Of a stretch of DNA of 5,407 nt, positions 5,338 through 5,407 are shown in pieces. The stretch is taken from NCBI GenBank assembly GCA_902797105.1, contig CADBRL010000067.1, positions 1 to 5,407 on the forward strand, written 5' to 3'. The first letter of the stretch is position 1; every line of letters begins with the position of its first letter. Origin of the DNA: an uncultured Erysipelotrichaceae bacterium. GTDB taxonomy: Bacteria; Bacillota_I; Bacilli_A; RF39; UBA660. Position numbers and translations under genes: made by a program. The notes under the pieces were generated by a model that searched no databases, was not told where the DNA came from, and saw nothing but the letters and a program-made list of their open reading frames with translations.

Positions 5338-5407
5338 ATGAAACAACTCAAAAACTAATTAAAGCTTTTGCAATATGTTTAGCAATATTTCTAATTGTAA
5401 GCATAAT
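5334..5407 (+). CDS. N-terminus of a membrane-anchored protein, cut by the window end
   Basis: The ATG at 5334 overlaps the TGA of the LiaF-like gene (ATGA). The frame stays open to the window end, 24 codons plus 2 bases. The start reads MNETTQKLIKAFAIC, followed by a hydrophobic run (LAIFLIVSI), which looks like a single N-terminal membrane anchor. The other nearby ATG at 5338 meets a TAA after six codons and is not usable. The overlap implies translational coupling with the LiaF-like gene, so the two products probably work in the same envelope process. From memory of similar loci, a DUF4097-type beta-repeat protein often follows such LiaF-like genes. That is a guess, because the diagnostic domain is outside the window. 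Confidence 0.7.
   Translation, partial: MNETTQKLIKAFAICLAIFLIVSI

Noticed and set aside
5338..5358. ATG at 5338 as the start of the last gene
   Set aside because: This frame reaches TAA after six codons. The ATG at 5334 stays open and encodes a plausible membrane anchor.
1..5407. CRISPR array, insertion sequence, tRNA or phage genes
   Set aside because: No spaced direct repeats, terminal inverted repeats, cloverleaf or phage-type genes were seen. The only repeat is the short in-frame one at 110-169.

Overview
The window looks like a chromosomal housekeeping stretch from a strongly AT-rich Firmicute-like bacterium (Bacillota, perhaps a gut Bacilli/Clostridia or Mollicute-relative lineage). 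The evidence is heavy A/T use at third codon positions, strong GGAGG-type ribosome binding sites, a T-box leader in front of tyrS, an Rpn-type nuclease tail and a LiaF-like membrane protein. TGA is used as a stop and TGG as tryptophan, so the code appears standard. Every convincing gene is on the + strand. The assignment to a lineage is inference from these traits.

Layout. (1) Bases 1-262 are the 3' end of a gene whose start lies outside the window. It encodes the Gly/Glu/Lys-repeat tail typical of Rpn/PD-(D/E)XK transposase-like nucleases, and is followed by a hairpin with a GAAA loop (268-291). (2) A full-consensus promoter (TTGACA, 17 bp, TATAAT; 311-339) drives a short RluA-family pseudouridine synthase (372-1013). 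(3) A second promoter (1019-1047) precedes an unusually short T-box leader with a very clear antiterminator/terminator switch (1124-1171). It controls tyrS (tyrosyl-tRNA synthetase, start at 1190). (4) priA (2441-4624), the primosomal replication-restart helicase, follows tyrS after 21 bp with no terminator between them, so it probably shares the T-box-controlled transcript. (5) A LiaF-like four-helix membrane protein (4648-5337) follows 23 bp after priA, with a candidate promoter of its own inside the end of priA. The start of another membrane-anchored protein (5334 to the window end) overlaps it by 4 bp (ATGA).

How the parts work together. tyrS-priA forms a translation/replication unit that should be expressed more when uncharged tRNA-Tyr accumulates. 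The last two genes look like a translationally coupled envelope pair, plausibly for envelope-stress sensing. The rest is ordinary core-genome content, with no CRISPR array, tRNA, rRNA or insertion sequence seen. The points most worth a second look are the compact T-box with a reduced Stem I, priA placed under it, the DEED (not DEEH) motif II in PriA, and the five-fold F-G repeat in the LiaF-like protein. I do not see an undescribed multi-gene system here.
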